The notes: a model not told the origin generated them from the letters alone. A stretch of 64,000 nucleotides of DNA from an uncultured Clostridia bacterium (GCA_947624675.1 CANQLI010000009.1:26000-89999), one strand, 5' to 3'. Shown: positions 16,459 through 25,966, numbered from the stretch's first letter. A program made the numbers and translations.

Positions 16459-18864
16459 TTATCCTCTCAGCTCTGCGCCAAGCTCAGACAGAGCTTTTAT
16501 TACTTTTTTCATAGCGCTGTCTGCCTGCTCGTCGGTGAGGGTCTCATTGTGCGAACGCATTGATATTGAGTAGGATATACTCTTTTTTCCCGGTTCGATC
16601 TGTTCGCCCTGATACACATCAAACAGCTTTACGCTTTCCAGATATTTTCCGGCGGCAGCTCTGATAGTGCTTTCAAGCTTAGCGGCAGGAATATCTTCAT
16701 CGCAGACAAAGGATATATCTCTTGTGACATTCGGAAACTTAGGAAGAGGTTTATAAACCTTCTTTTCGTCGGATAGTACAAGAGTCTCGTCAATATTTAC
16801 CTTTCCGCAGTAGCATCTTGTCGAAACACCGTAATTTTCCAAAACATCAGGGTGCAGCTCTCCGAATATCGCAAGCTCACAGCCGTCCTTTACTATGACT
16901 GCACTTCTTCCCGGGTGGAATGCCACCGCTTCGTCAAAGCTTGTGCTTTCGCTTGCTCTTATTATCTCATAGCCGCTTATTCCCATACTGTCAAAAACCG
17001 TTTCGACAACTCCCTTAAGCACATAAAAATCAACGCTTCCGTCAGCATCGTACATTCCCATAACAAGTCTTGACACTTCATTTGGAAGCACATCGTCTGT
17101 TTTAAGATATTCGGTCGCTATTTCAAAAATGCTTGCTGACATATTTCTGTAGTTATAGTTTCTAGCCATAACCTCGCATATACTCGGCAAAGCCGTAGTT
17201 CTCATAACAGAAGTGTCCTCGCCGAGTGGGTTAGAGATAACTACCGGATCCCTGAGCTTACTGTCAGCGGATATATTAAGCTTGTCTAAGCTTTTAGGTG
17301 ATACAAAGGAATATGTTGCTGTTTCATAAAAGCCCTGAGAGACCATTGCTGACTTTATTTTTGCCTTGAATTTCTGCATAGGCGTTCTTTTTGCGTTTGC
17401 AACTCCCGTTATTATAGTTGAAGGTATATTGTTGTATCCATATATCCTTGCTACCTCTTCAGCTATATCCGCCTTGCACTCAATATCTACCCTGTCATAC
17501 GGAGCAATAGCCTTTCCGTCCTTTACCGTAAAATCAAGGCTTTCCAGGTATTTGATCATATCCTCCTTAGGAATGTCAGTTCCAAGAAAGCTGTTTATCC
17601 AGTCGGCATCAAACGGTGCGGAGCGCTCTTTATTATCTCCGTAGTCACAGTCTATAACAGTGTTTAATACCTCTCCGCAACCCAGCTGTTCTACAAGCTC
17701 AAATGCCCTTAGTATCGCAGGCATACAGTTTCTTGGATCAAGCCCCTTTTCAAAACGGGAAGAAGCGTCTGTTCTCATACCGAGTTTTTTGGCGTCGCGC
17801 CTTACGGTAGGCCCGTCAAAGCAAGCAGCCTCAAAAACTACCGTTTTTGTATCGTCCATTATTCCGCTGTATTCTCCGCCCATAACTCCAGCAACGGCAA
17901 CAGGCTTTTTCTCATCTGCGATAACGAGCATATCGCTAGTGAGTTCTCTTTCAACTCCGTCAAGGGTCATTATCTTTTCACCGTCAACGGCATTTCTTAC
18001 GATTATCTTTCCGCCGTCAACATATCTTAGATCAAACGCGTGCATAGGGTGACCGTACTCAAGCATTACATAGTTTGTAATATCGACAAAGTTGTTTATC
18101 GGTCTTACTCCGCTCGCCCGAAGTCTTTCTCTCATCCATCTTGGAGAAGGACCTATTTTTACATTCTTTACGATTCCTCCGATGTATCTTGAGCATAGCT
18201 CCTTGTTTTTTACCTCTACGCTTAAGTAGTCGTTTATGTTTCCTTCAACACCTGTATATTTCGGCTCTTTAAGCTTGCTCTCACGGCCAAAGGTAGCGTG
18301 AGCTTCTCTTACAAGTCCTCTTACCGACATACAGTCAGGTCTGTTTGAGGTTATTTCAAACTCAACCGAAGTGTCGTTTAAGCCTATCGCTTCTTTTATG
18401 TCTTTTCCGAGAGTAAGGTCGCAGTCGTCGCCCAGAAGAAAAATTCCGTCCTCTATCGCATAAGGAAAATCGTGTGTAGTTAATCCGAGTTCTCCTAGAG
18501 AACAGAGCATACCGTTGCTTTCTTTTCCCCTGAGCTTACCCTTCTTTATCTTTACTCCTCCCGGAAGTGTCGAACCGTCAAGTGCAACAGGAACATAGTC
18601 GCCAGCCTTGACATTAGGCGCTCCGGTAACTATCTGTAAAGGCTCGCTTTCTCCGACATCGACCATACATACAACAAGGTGGTCTGAGTCCTCGTGGGGG
18701 ACTACCGACAAAAGCTTTCCGACAACGACCTTTGATATTTCCTCGCCCTCGGTCTCGTATCTCTCAACCTTAGAACCTGTCATTGTAAGGTCGTAACAGA
18801 ATTTCTTTATGTCAATATCAGATACATCTATATAATCATTAAGCCACTTCATTGATAAATCCAT
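16459..18864 (-). CDS. pheT: Phenylalanyl-tRNA synthetase beta subunit
   Basis: 801 residues, normal for PheT. Domains in order: B1 and tRNA-binding EMAP/OB region (residues about 40-150, with VGKLLSVVPHEDSDHLVVCMVDVG), B3/B4 editing region (210-400), B5 (405-475), the catalytic-like core (TPMQKFKAKIKSAMVSQGFYE...), and the C-terminal ferredoxin-fold anticodon-binding domain (FPNVTRDISFVCDEDIP...). It works as an (alpha beta)2 enzyme with pheS, which lies 17 bp upstream in the same T-box-controlled transcript. Confidence 0.97.
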   Translation of the reverse strand: MDLSMKWLNDYIDVSDIDIKKFCYDLTMTGSKVERYETEGEEISKVVVGKLLSVVPHEDSDHLVVCMVDVGESEPLQIVTGAPNVKAGDYVPVALDGSTLPGGVKIKKGKLRGKESNGMLCSLGELGLTTHDFPYAIEDGIFLLGDDCDLTLGKDIKEAIGLNDTSVEFEITSNRPDCMSVRGLVREAHATFGRESKLKEPKYTGVEGNINDYLSVEVKNKELCSRYIGGIVKNVKIGPSPRWMRERLRASGVRPINNFVDITNYVMLEYGHPMHAFDLRYVDGGKIIVRNAVDGEKIMTLDGVERELTSDMLVIADEKKPVAVAGVMGGEYSGIMDDTKTVVFEAACFDGPTVRRDAKKLGMRTDASSRFEKGLDPRNCMPAILRAFELVEQLGCGEVLNTVIDCDYGDNKERSAPFDADWINSFLGTDIPKEDMIKYLESLDFTVKDGKAIAPYDRVDIECKADIAEEVARIYGYNNIPSTIITGVANAKRTPMQKFKAKIKSAMVSQGFYETATYSFVSPKSLDKLNISADSKLRDPVVISNPLGEDTSVMRTTALPSICEVMARNYNYRNMSASIFEIATEYLKTDDVLPNEVSRLVMGMYDADGSVDFYVLKGVVETVFDSMGISGYEIIRASESTSFDEAVAFHPGRSAVIVKDGCELAIFGELHPDVLENYGVSTRCYCGKVNIDETLVLSDEKKVYKPLPKFPNVTRDISFVCDEDIPAAKLESTIRAAAGKYLESVKLFDVYQGEQIEPGKKSISYSISMRSHNETLTDEQADSAMKKVIKALSELGAELRG

Positions 18865-18881
18865 TTTAACTGCCTCCTTAA

Positions 18882-19901
18882 TTAAAACTGTTTTAAGAAT
18901 CTGAGATCGTTATCGTATAAAAGTCTCAGGTCGTTTATGTTAAATCTTCCCATCGTAAGTCTTTCAAGTCCTAGTCCGAAAGCAAAGCCCGAGTATACCT
19001 CCGGGTCGATCCCACAGCCCTCTAAGACCTTTGGATGTACCATTCCTGCGCCGAGAAGCTCAACAAAGCCTTCCTGCTTACACATACTGCATCCCTTTCC
19101 TCCGCAGTTAAAGCACATTATGTCAACCTCGGCAGAAGGTTCTGTATACGGAAAATGGTGCGGGCGAAGTCTTATCTTACAGTCCTCTCCGTACAGCCGT
19201 TTCATAAGCATATCAAGCGTTCCCACAAGGTCGCTCATAGTGACGCCCTTGTCTATAACAAGACCTTCTATCTGGTGAAAAATAGGGGTGTGGGTAGCGT
19301 CCGCCGTGTCAGAGCGGTAAACTCTTCCGGGGGAGATGATCCTTATCGGCGGCTTGGTCTTTTCCATAGTTCTTATCTGAACCGAAGATGTCTGTGTTCT
19401 CAAAACAGTATTTTCGTCAATATAAAATGTGTCCTGAGTATCCCTCGCAGGGTGATCCTTTGGCATATTAAGCGCCTCAAAACAGTAGTGGTCTGTTTCT
19501 ACTTCAGGTCCTTCTACAATGTCAAATCCCATTCCCATAAACACTTCTTCAATTTCGCTCATAACAATATTGAGCGGATGAAGCTGTCCTTGTTTTACCT
19601 TCTTTCCTGGGAGCGTGACATCAAGCCTCTCATTTTTTAAGCTTTGCTCTCTCATTTTTGCCTTGATCTTAGTCTGTGCATTTGAAAGAGATTCTTCAAT
19701 CTCTGCTCTGACTTTATTTGCAAGCTGACCCATCTTTGGGCGTTCCTCGGCTGAAAGCTTTCCCATCTGCTTTAAAATAGCTGTGATCTCACCCTTCTTT
19801 CCGAGATATTTTACCCTTATCTCCTCAAGTATCTTTGAATCCTCGGCTTCGTTCAAAGCGTTTATCGCGCTTTGTCTGATTTTTTCAAGTGCTTCCTTCA
19901 T
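18882..19901 (-). CDS. pheS: Phenylalanyl-tRNA synthetase alpha subunit
   Basis: 339 residues, the usual length. An N-terminal coiled coil (about 1-90) precedes the class II catalytic core: motif 2 region RTQTSSVQIRTM...RIISPGRVYRSDTADATHTPIFHQIEGL, then HHFPYTEPSAEVDI and motif 3 SGFAFGLGLERLTM near the C-terminus. A Cys-rich CFNCGGKGCSMC insert is present, as in many Firmicute enzymes. AAGGTTTTA precedes the start; the T-box leader lies directly upstream. Confidence 0.97.
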   Translation of the reverse strand: MKEALEKIRQSAINALNEAEDSKILEEIRVKYLGKKGEITAILKQMGKLSAEERPKMGQLANKVRAEIEESLSNAQTKIKAKMREQSLKNERLDVTLPGKKVKQGQLHPLNIVMSEIEEVFMGMGFDIVEGPEVETDHYCFEALNMPKDHPARDTQDTFYIDENTVLRTQTSSVQIRTMEKTKPPIRIISPGRVYRSDTADATHTPIFHQIEGLVIDKGVTMSDLVGTLDMLMKRLYGEDCKIRLRPHHFPYTEPSAEVDIMCFNCGGKGCSMCKQEGFVELLGAGMVHPKVLEGCGIDPEVYSGFAFGLGLERLTMGRFNINDLRLLYDNDLRFLKQF

Positions 19902-19936
19902 TAAAACCTTCCTCTCTTGAATTATAATTGTTTACA

Positions 19937-20215
19937 AAATAAAAAGTCCTGCCCCAATAAGGACAAGACATAATCTTGTTTAACCACCCTAAAGTAAAAG
20001 AGCCAACACTCCCTAAGACATATAACGGAGTCTTAAAACAAAACCGTCTTTACTTACAATTTATGCACAGTGTTATCCTTTACATAAGCTTCGGCAAAGC
20101 CGCTCGTGAGTGAACTTCAGCAATACACAGCCTAAAAAGCTTTCACCATTTGCTTTTTTCTCTAAAAGACCTTTAAGAACTGCCTACTCTCTCAGTCATA
20201 GCGTTTAAAAAAGTA
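19937..20215 (-). ncRNA. T-box leader, phenylalanine specifier
   Basis: On the minus strand the leader contains a stem I with GAGAGTAGGC, a specifier segment GCTGAAGTTCACTC with the Phe codon TTC followed by A, and a T-box sequence TTTAGGGTGGTTAAAC (19979-19994). The latter is a variant of AGGGTGGTACCGCG. A terminator GTCCT...AGGAC plus TTTTTATTTT follows (19937-19966). Uncharged tRNA-Phe should pair with TTC and favour antitermination of pheST. Confidence 0.88.
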
Positions 20216-20241
20216 TAACACATCTTTCTAAATTTTGTCAA
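20212..20241 (-). promoter_or_regulatory. Promoter of the pheST T-box transcript
   Basis: On the minus strand TTGACA (20236-20241) and TATACT (20212-20217) are separated by 18 bp, just ahead of the leader. Confidence 0.75.
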
Positions 20242-20410
20242 GAGTTTTTTGAAATTTTAGAGTGACTTAATCGTTGTAAATAGGTGTGACCCAATTTTGA
20301 TAAAAATAAAATCAAAGATAGGCATAATGTTTTGAAATGCTCTTGAATGGAGCATCGAAGAATATGTAAGCGGTGTTGGGTGTTTTTGAATTTTACACAG
20401 AAGATAAAAA

Positions 20411-20445
20411 TGACTGCAAGTCTATCTTTTTAGATGACTTGCAGT
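20411..20445. terminator. Long bidirectional terminator hairpin
   Basis: GACTGCAAGTC pairs with GACTTGCAGTC, with ATCT/AGAT continuing the stem towards a TTTT loop. T-rich flanks on both sides fit use by the spore-protein gene (leftward) or by anything arriving from the left. The rest of 20242-20410 shows no gene. Confidence 0.75.
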
Positions 20446-20498
20446 CTTATTTTGGGATGATTTTCACATCCCGTTTTTATTGTTTATTTAAGATTTAA

Positions 20499-20687
20499 CT
20501 ACTTAGCTGAACCTGTTTTGTAAGCGTCGATCATCTTCTTAACCATCTGACCGCCTACAGAACCTGCCTCACGAGAAGTAAGGTCGCCGTTATATCCCTG
20601 CTTAAGGTTTACACCTACTTCATTGGCAGCCTCCATCTTGAACTTTTCAAGAGTCTGTCTGCCCTGCTCAGTTGTGATTCCCTTCAT
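20499..20687 (-). CDS. Alpha/beta-type small acid-soluble spore protein
   Basis: A 62-residue DNA-protecting spore protein. The two family signatures are present: LEKFKMEAANEVGVNL, containing the germination-protease cleavage region, and YNGDLTSREAGSVGGQMVKKMI. It coats DNA in dormant spores and shows that the lineage can sporulate. The start at 20687 has AAAAAGGAGTGAAAACG ahead; a longer in-frame start at 20723 overlaps that ribosome site and is unlikely. Confidence 0.95.
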   Translation of the reverse strand: MKGITTEQGRQTLEKFKMEAANEVGVNLKQGYNGDLTSREAGSVGGQMVKKMIDAYKTGSAK

Positions 20688-20876
20688 CGTTTTCACTCCT
20701 TTTTCGTTTATTTCGGGTTGCAAAAATATTATGTGAAACGATGATTTTTTTATTAGCGGTAATTTTTATTAAAGATTATTTGCAATTTTTTTGTCAAGCT
20801 ACTTGATAAAAGCTTGATTATTTCAAAATAACATTTTTTGTACTAATAATCGCGATATTATGACATAAAATGTTGA

Positions 20877-21017
20877 CAAATTCGTGAAAAACTGGAAAAT
20901 GATGAACCGATAATATGTGTTACTACTCAGCTTATAGAGGCAGGAGTGGATATATCTTTTGGTTGTGTTATTCGTTCTATTGCCGGTATGGATAATGCAG
21001 CTCAAGCGGCGGTTTAA
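20877..21017 (+). pseudogene. Fragment of a Cas3-type CRISPR helicase
   Basis: The open stretch between stops encodes EPIICVTTQLIEAGVDISF and GCVIRSIAGMDNAAQAA. This is the helicase motif V/VI region of Cas3 (compare TQLIEAGVDIDF...RSLAPLDSIVQAAGR). It has no start, and ends where the arginine finger should follow. It is flanked by unrelated sequence; no other cas gene and no repeat array is visible nearby. A second short open frame to 21165 (ending ...VILRIEVKDRM) is unrecognised and probably also debris. Confidence 0.7.
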
Positions 21018-21178
21018 TAATCTCGCCTCTAAACGCATTAAGGTTTCTTTTGATACTTTTGATGAATCAAAATCTTACATAGAATGGATGGTAAAAGACA
21101 GGAAGAAAAATTCTGATAAATATAAACATGTCATCCTCCGCATAGAAGTAAAAGACAGAATGTAACTGTCTTCTTGTG

Positions 21179-21361
21179 TTATGGCTTCCAACTGTAACCG
21201 CACTTGCCGCAGCGATTAACGGTTTTGTTACTGCCTAAAAATCCAGTAACAATACTAAAACCTCTTTGTCCTGTGGTTATTGCAGTAGAACCGCAATGTG
21301 GACAAGAAACTGCTTTATCTGAAATTTGTTTGTTACACTCAGGACAACTTATTAATGCCAT
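21179..21361 (-). CDS. Small double zinc-ribbon protein
   Basis: 60 residues with two CxxC pairs forming a zinc ribbon at the N-terminus (CPECNKQISDKAVSCPHCG) and a further RCGKCGYSW near the C-terminus, separated by a Gly/Thr linker. AAAGGAGAGAATATT precedes the start. Such short proteins are common in Clostridia; the function is unknown. From 21362 to 21711 I see no supported gene, only a 52-codon frame (21487-21645) without a ribosome site. Confidence 0.7.
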   Translation of the reverse strand: MALISCPECNKQISDKAVSCPHCGSTAITTGQRGFSIVTGFLGSNKTVNRCGKCGYSWKP

Positions 21362-21711
21362 AATATTCTCTCCTTTATCATAATTTATTTTTTAATATAT
21401 CACATAAATAAATGTCAAGCGTCCGCTTTTAAAGGCTTAGGTAAAAGTGCAAAATTAACAGACAAAGATACTTTTATATCTTTTTAATGGATTCTTCCCA
21501 AACATTAGCAAAACAATTACCGACAATTAGCTCGGCTTGGCCTTCCGGTACAACGATAATTTCAAAAGCATCTGGAGTTATGAAGATAGCTCCTGTTATT
21601 TTTTATTTAATGTATTTATGTGGTAAAAAATCAAATTCCGATTGATTTTTAATTGGAGTTATTGTATAATCATTAAAGGAAAAAATAACAATTAGGTTAG
21701 GAGTAAATGTT

Positions 21712-22185
21712 ATGGTTGTAATTGAAATGGAAAACGGTAAAGAAATAACCCTTGAGCTTTATCCTGAAACAGCACCGATAACTGTAAGGAATTTTTTAAA
21801 GCTTGTCGGAGAGGGATTTTATGACGGTCTTATTTTTCACAGAGTGATCCCGGGTTTTATGATACAAGGCGGCGATCCCGAAGGTACAGGAATGGGCGGA
21901 GCTAAGGAAAAGATCAAGGGAGAGTTTCTGTCGAATGGTTTTAAAAATGACTTGAAGCATACAAGAGGAGTTATTTCAATGGCGAGAAGTGCTATGCCTG
22001 ATTCTGCATCAAGTCAGTTTTTTATTATGCATAAGGACGCCCCTCACCTTGACGGAAACTATTCGGCATTTGGAAAGGTAGTTGACGGAATGGATACAGT
22101 TGATGAGATCGCATCGGTAGAATGTGATTTTCGTGACAAACCACTAGAGGTTCAGCGGATGAAGAGAGTCTATATTAAAGATTAG
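21712..22185 (+). CDS. Cyclophilin-type peptidyl-prolyl isomerase
   Basis: A 157-residue cytosolic cyclophilin (no signal peptide) that catalyses cis-trans isomerisation of prolyl bonds. Visible family motifs: YPETAPITVRNFLKLVGEGFYDGLIFHRVIPGFMIQGGDP with the catalytic Arg, GVISMARSAMPDSASSQFFI, and LDGNYSAFGKVVDGMD. TTAGGAGTAAATGTT precedes the start. The amidohydrolase gene follows within 20 bp. Confidence 0.95.
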   Translation: MVVIEMENGKEITLELYPETAPITVRNFLKLVGEGFYDGLIFHRVIPGFMIQGGDPEGTGMGGAKEKIKGEFLSNGFKNDLKHTRGVISMARSAMPDSASSQFFIMHKDAPHLDGNYSAFGKVVDGMDTVDEIASVECDFRDKPLEVQRMKRVYIKD

Positions 22186-22202
22186 TGTCAAGGACGGATA
22201 AT

Positions 22203-23363
22203 ATGTTACTTAAGAATGCAAAGATCTATACTATGAACTCGGATATGCAGATAATAGATAACGGGTGCATAGAGATAAGCGATGGAAAAATTGTTTCGGT
22301 GTATCAGGGCGATTCAAAAGACGGGATCGACCTTAAAGGAGCCGGTGTGTATCCGGGTTTTATAGATACACATACTCATCTCGGGCTCTTTACAAGCGGC
22401 GTTGGTGTTGAGGGAGAGGATTTTAACGAGGATTCTGACCCGGTCACGCCGCAGATGAATACAATAGATGGTATATATCCATTTGACAAATCTTTTTCTG
22501 ATGCCGTTTCAGCAGGTGTCACAACTGCGGTGGTTTCTCCGGGAAGCACTAACCCTATCGCCGGAACAATTAGTGCTGTTAAGACAAGCGGCGCAAGGAT
22601 AGAGGATATGCTTATCAGAAATGTCGGAATGAAGTTTTCGTTAGGTGAAAACCCAAAGATGACATATCTGGATAAGGATACATCACCGGTTACAAGAATG
22701 GCTATCGCTTCGCTTATAAGAGAAGCGCTTAACAAGGCTAAGAGATATATGCAGCAAAAAGAAAACGCAAAAAGTATGGATGAGGAGCCTGACTATGACG
22801 CAAAGTGTGAGGCTCTGATTCCGCTTTTAAAAGGAGATATAAAGGCTCATTTTCATTGTCACAGAGCAGATGATATTTTTACCGCACTTAGATTGTCAAG
22901 GGAGTTTGGGCTTAGATGTGTGTTGATCCACTGCACAGAGGGCTATCTTATAGCGGACAAGCTTAAACAGGAAAATGCAGAGTGCATAGTCGGTCCGATA
23001 CTGTGCGATCGTTCAAAGCCTGAGCTTGCCAATCTCAGTGAAAGCAACGCAGGAGTGTTAAGTGGTTTCGGAATCAAGACTTCTATATGCAGTGATCACA
23101 GTGAAACGCCTATTCAGTATCTTCCTATAAGCGTAGGGGTCGCAATAAAAAACGGAATGAGCTTTTTAGACGGTCTTAAGGGCGTTACATCAGTAGCTGC
23201 GGAAATATCCGGGATTTCTGATAGGGTAGGAACTATTGAAAAGGGAAAGGACGCAGATCTGGTCGTGTTTAAGGATAATCCGTTTGATATAATGTCAAGT
23301 CCGGAAATCGTTGTTATTGACGGGAGAATAGTGTATGAGAGAAATAAAAGCTTTAGAAATTGA
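22203..23363 (+). CDS. Amidohydrolase-family metal-dependent hydrolase
   Basis: A 386-residue amidohydrolase. The metal-binding start of the barrel reads FIDTHTHLGLF (near residue 55). Later ligands are AHFHCHRADD (near 215) and LIHCTEGY (near 240), with SICSDHSETPIQYLP carrying the last Asp. The C-terminal GTIEKGKDADLVVFKDNP closes the urease-like beta sandwich. It resembles imidazolonepropionase-like or DHOase-like enzymes; the substrate is unknown. ATG 22203 has AAGGACGG upstream; a GTG at 22185 is the alternative. It overlaps the start of the fumarase gene. Confidence 0.88.
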   Translation: MLLKNAKIYTMNSDMQIIDNGCIEISDGKIVSVYQGDSKDGIDLKGAGVYPGFIDTHTHLGLFTSGVGVEGEDFNEDSDPVTPQMNTIDGIYPFDKSFSDAVSAGVTTAVVSPGSTNPIAGTISAVKTSGARIEDMLIRNVGMKFSLGENPKMTYLDKDTSPVTRMAIASLIREALNKAKRYMQQKENAKSMDEEPDYDAKCEALIPLLKGDIKAHFHCHRADDIFTALRLSREFGLRCVLIHCTEGYLIADKLKQENAECIVGPILCDRSKPELANLSESNAGVLSGFGIKTSICSDHSETPIQYLPISVGVAIKNGMSFLDGLKGVTSVAAEISGISDRVGTIEKGKDADLVVFKDNPFDIMSSPEIVVIDGRIVYERNKSFRN

Positions 23364-24177
23364 GAACGCTGTCGCAAAGCTTTGTGTAAAGGCAAATCTC
23401 AAGCTGCCGCAAAGCCTTGAAGAACGAATAAAGGAATGCTCTTTGTATGAAGAATCACAGGCAGGGAAAAGTGTGTTTTGTGATCTTCTGGATAATATAG
23501 ACGCAGCAAAAAGCGAGAACATACCGATCTGTCAGGATACGGGTATGGCTGTTGTATTTGCAGAGGTCGGACAGGAAGTACATATAGTAAACGGTGATTT
23601 TGAGGAAGCGATAAACAGTGGAGTGGCAAAGGGCTATACCGAAGGTCTTTTGAGAAAAAGTGTTGTGTCCGATCCGTTTGAAAGGGTTAATACAAACGAC
23701 AACACTCCTGCCGTTATTCATACTAAAATAGTGCCGGGCGATAAAATCAAGCTGATGGTTGCGCCGAAGGGCTTCGGAAGTGAGAATATGTCGGCACTTA
23801 AAATGATGACGCCGTCAGTTACCGAAGATGAGATAATAGGCTTTGTAACGGAAGTTGTTTCAAAAGCCGGAAGCAATCCGTGTCCTCCAATAGTTGTAGG
23901 AGTAGGAATAGGCGGAGATTTTGAGCTGTGTGCTTATTTGGCGAAAAAAGCTTTATGCAGAGATGTAAGTAAAAGAAATGCTAATAAGCGATATGCTGAA
24001 CTTGAAGAGAAAATGCTTAAAAGTATAAACGAACTTGGAATAGGACCGCAGGGCTTTGGAGGAGCCGTAACTGCAATGGCGGTGAATATAGAACAGTCTG
24101 CGACTCACATTGCAGGGCTCCCGGTAGCAGTTAATATAGGCTGTCATGTCACAAGGCACGCAAGTGTTATAATTTAG
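23335..24177 (+). CDS. Fumarate hydratase class I, alpha subunit, without its beta partner
   Basis: 280 residues, the full length of the alpha subunit of iron-sulfur fumarase/tartrate dehydratase. Motifs: [33 protein letters not shown] (first cluster Cys), [29 protein letters not shown] with the second Cys, and [16 protein letters not shown]. The two-subunit form normally has the beta gene immediately after. Here the next frame, 28 bp on, is a beheaded ABC permease, so the enzyme is probably inactive unless beta lies elsewhere. The start overlaps the end of the amidohydrolase gene. Confidence 0.9.
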   Translation: MREIKALEIENAVAKLCVKANLKLPQSLEERIKECSLYEESQAGKSVFCDLLDNIDAAKSENIPICQDTGMAVVFAEVGQEVHIVNGDFEEAINSGVAKGYTEGLLRKSVVSDPFERVNTNDNTPAVIHTKIVPGDKIKLMVAPKGFGSENMSALKMMTPSVTEDEIIGFVTEVVSKAGSNPCPPIVVGVGIGGDFELCAYLAKKALCRDVSKRNANKRYAELEEKMLKSINELGIGPQGFGGAVTAMAVNIEQSATHIAGLPVAVNIGCHVTRHASVII

Positions 24178-24205
24178 AAAAATAAATGTTATTATATAAC
24201 AAGAT

Positions 24206-24919
24206 GTGGTTATCGGGCTTGTAGGAGGACAGCTTATATCATCAATACTTGCAGTATCTTGTGTGACCGTTGCCTTCTGTTCAAACTTTCTGATTGTACA
24301 GGACAAAGTCAACGGCACAATAAAGGATTTTAAAATATCTCCTGTTAAACATAATATACTGTCGATTGGCTACTATATAGCGGCGTTGATTTCAACTTTA
24401 GTTATCTGTTTTACTGCAACAGGTATATGTCTTGTTTATTCGGCTGTTATAGGGTGGTATATGTCGTTTACAGATGTGATTCTTTTATTCCTTGATGTAC
24501 TGCTTCTTGTCCTTTTCGGAACTGCTTTATCCTCGATCATCAACTTTTTCTTATCAACACAAGGACAGATTTCTGCCGTAGGAACAATTATAAGTGCGGG
24601 ATACGGATTTATTTGCGGCGCATATATGCCGATTTCGTCATTCGGGGAAGGATTGCAAAAGATAGTTGCGTTTTTACCAAGCACATATGGTACGGTTCTT
24701 GTTCGTAATCACTCAATGCAAGGCGTTCTTACGGAAATGCTAAATCAAGGTATCCCCGCTAAAATAGTCGAAAATATAAAGGATTCGATTGATATTAACT
24801 TTGATTTTTTTGAAAACCGAGTGGGTATTTTAACAATGTATATGGTACTTGGCATCACTACTGTTGTGTTGATAGGACTATACATTATTCTGACCGCTTT
24901 AAAGAAGGATAAAATATGA
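24206..24919 (+). pseudogene. 5'-truncated ABC-2 type permease
   Basis: The 237-codon frame encodes five to six membrane helices of an ABC-2 (drug/daunorubicin-type) exporter permease, with the conserved ISAGYGFICGAYMPISSFG block. The protein begins in the middle of the family (DKVNGTIKDFKISP normally follows about 100 residues). The only start is a GTG with no ribosome site, preceded by an in-frame stop. No ATPase gene is nearby. A deletion probably fused this tail to the fumarase locus. From 24920 to 25060 nothing else is evident. Confidence 0.75.
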
Positions 24920-25060
24920 GTTTACTCAAATAACAAGGACGATCTTTTTTATGATGTGAAAAAGAGTTGTCGTTAAGTCACATATTTGATAACTAATTGT
25001 GAAAAACTAAATAATCAGCAATGTAACGATCATCGCAAGATATAGATGTTTACAAAATAA

Positions 25061-25100
25061 AACAAGCCTTCGAAAACTTAAATTTCGAAGGCTTGTTTTT
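25061..25100. terminator. Bidirectional terminator after rpsI
   Basis: AACAAGCCTTCGAAA pairs with TTTCGAAGGCTTGTT around ACTTAAA, with T-runs on both strands. Confidence 0.85.
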
Positions 25101-25112
25101 AATGATAAATAA

Positions 25113-25514
25113 TTATCTCTTACTAAACTGCGGAGCGCGTCTTGCAGCTTTTAAGCCGTACTTCTTTCTTTCCTTCATTCTCGGGTCACGAGTAAGGAAA
25201 CCGGCTGCCTTAAGTGTAGGACGAAGCTCTTCGCTGTATTCAAGGAGAGCTCTTGCAATACCGTGCCTGATAGCGCCGGCCTGACCTGTAACGCCGCCGC
25301 CGGCAACCGTGCAAACGATGTCAAAGTTCTCCTCGTTACCTGTGAGGGTAAGAGGCTGACGAACTATAAGCTTTAAGGTCTCAAGACCAAAATAATCATC
25401 GATATTTCTTCCGTTTATAGTTATAGCACCTGTTCCCTGATAAACACGGACTCTGGCAACAGAATGCTTTCTTCTTCCTGTTCCATAGTAATATGGTGAC
25501 TTGGATTCGTACAT
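25113..25514 (-). CDS. rpsI: 30S ribosomal protein S9
   Basis: 133 residues with the conserved opening [16 protein letters not shown], the middle [25 protein letters not shown] and the basic tail [18 protein letters not shown], which reaches the P-site tRNA anticodon. It lies 23 bp behind rplM in the standard L13-S9 operon and ends before a strong terminator. AGAAAGGAGCTTTAATT precedes the start. Confidence 0.98.
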   Translation of the reverse strand: MYESKSPYYYGTGRRKHSVARVRVYQGTGAITINGRNIDDYFGLETLKLIVRQPLTLTGNEENFDIVCTVAGGGVTGQAGAIRHGIARALLEYSEELRPTLKAAGFLTRDPRMKERKKYGLKAARRAPQFSKR

Positions 25515-25537
25515 AATTAAAGCTCCTTTCTCCTATA

Positions 25538-25966
25538 TTATAACTCGCAAACCTCAGGCATCTGAGCTGCGTGTTTGTGTTCTGCACCCTTGTAAACTCT
25601 TAGACGGGTAGCCGCCTTTCTTCCGAGAGTGTTGTTTGGAAGCATTCCCGTAACAGCAAGCGTCATAGCCTTGTCTGATCTTTCTGACATAAGCTTTGAA
25701 TACTTGACTTCTTTAAGTCCGCCGATCCAACCGGTGTGCCATCTGTAAAACTTTTGATCAAGCTTTTTACCTGTAAGAACAGCTTTGTCGGTGTTGATGA
25801 TGATAACATGATCGCCGCAGTCTGCGTGAGGAGCATAGGTCGGCTTATGTTTTCCTCGAAGAATGTGGGCCGCCTTGGCAGCAACTCTTCCGAGAGGCTT
25901 TCCGGCAGCATCAATTACATACCACTTGCGTGTTATGTCGTTTGTCTTTGGCATATAAGTTGACAT
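25538..25966 (-). CDS. rplM: 50S ribosomal protein L13
   Basis: 142 residues with hallmark segments WYVIDAAGKPLGRVAAKAAHILRGKHKPTYAPH, VIIINTDKAVLTGKK, and MLPNNTLGRKAATRLRVYKGAEHKHAAQMPE. It is the first gene of the rplM-rpsI operon, with GGAGGAAAAGATTT before the start and a structured leader upstream. Confidence 0.98.
   Translation of the reverse strand: MSTYMPKTNDITRKWYVIDAAGKPLGRVAAKAAHILRGKHKPTYAPHADCGDHVIIINTDKAVLTGKKLDQKFYRWHTGWIGGLKEVKYSKLMSERSDKAMTLAVTGMLPNNTLGRKAATRLRVYKGAEHKHAAQMPEVCEL

Noticed and set aside
20959..21165. A 68-codon frame as a real gene
   Set aside because: It starts inside the Cas3-like segment in another frame, has no ribosome site and matches no family I know.
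21487..21645. A 52-codon frame as a gene
   Set aside because: No ribosome binding site and no recognisable features; probably chance or debris.
20700..21700. CRISPR array near the Cas3 fragment
   Set aside because: No regularly spaced direct repeats could be found by reading this stretch.
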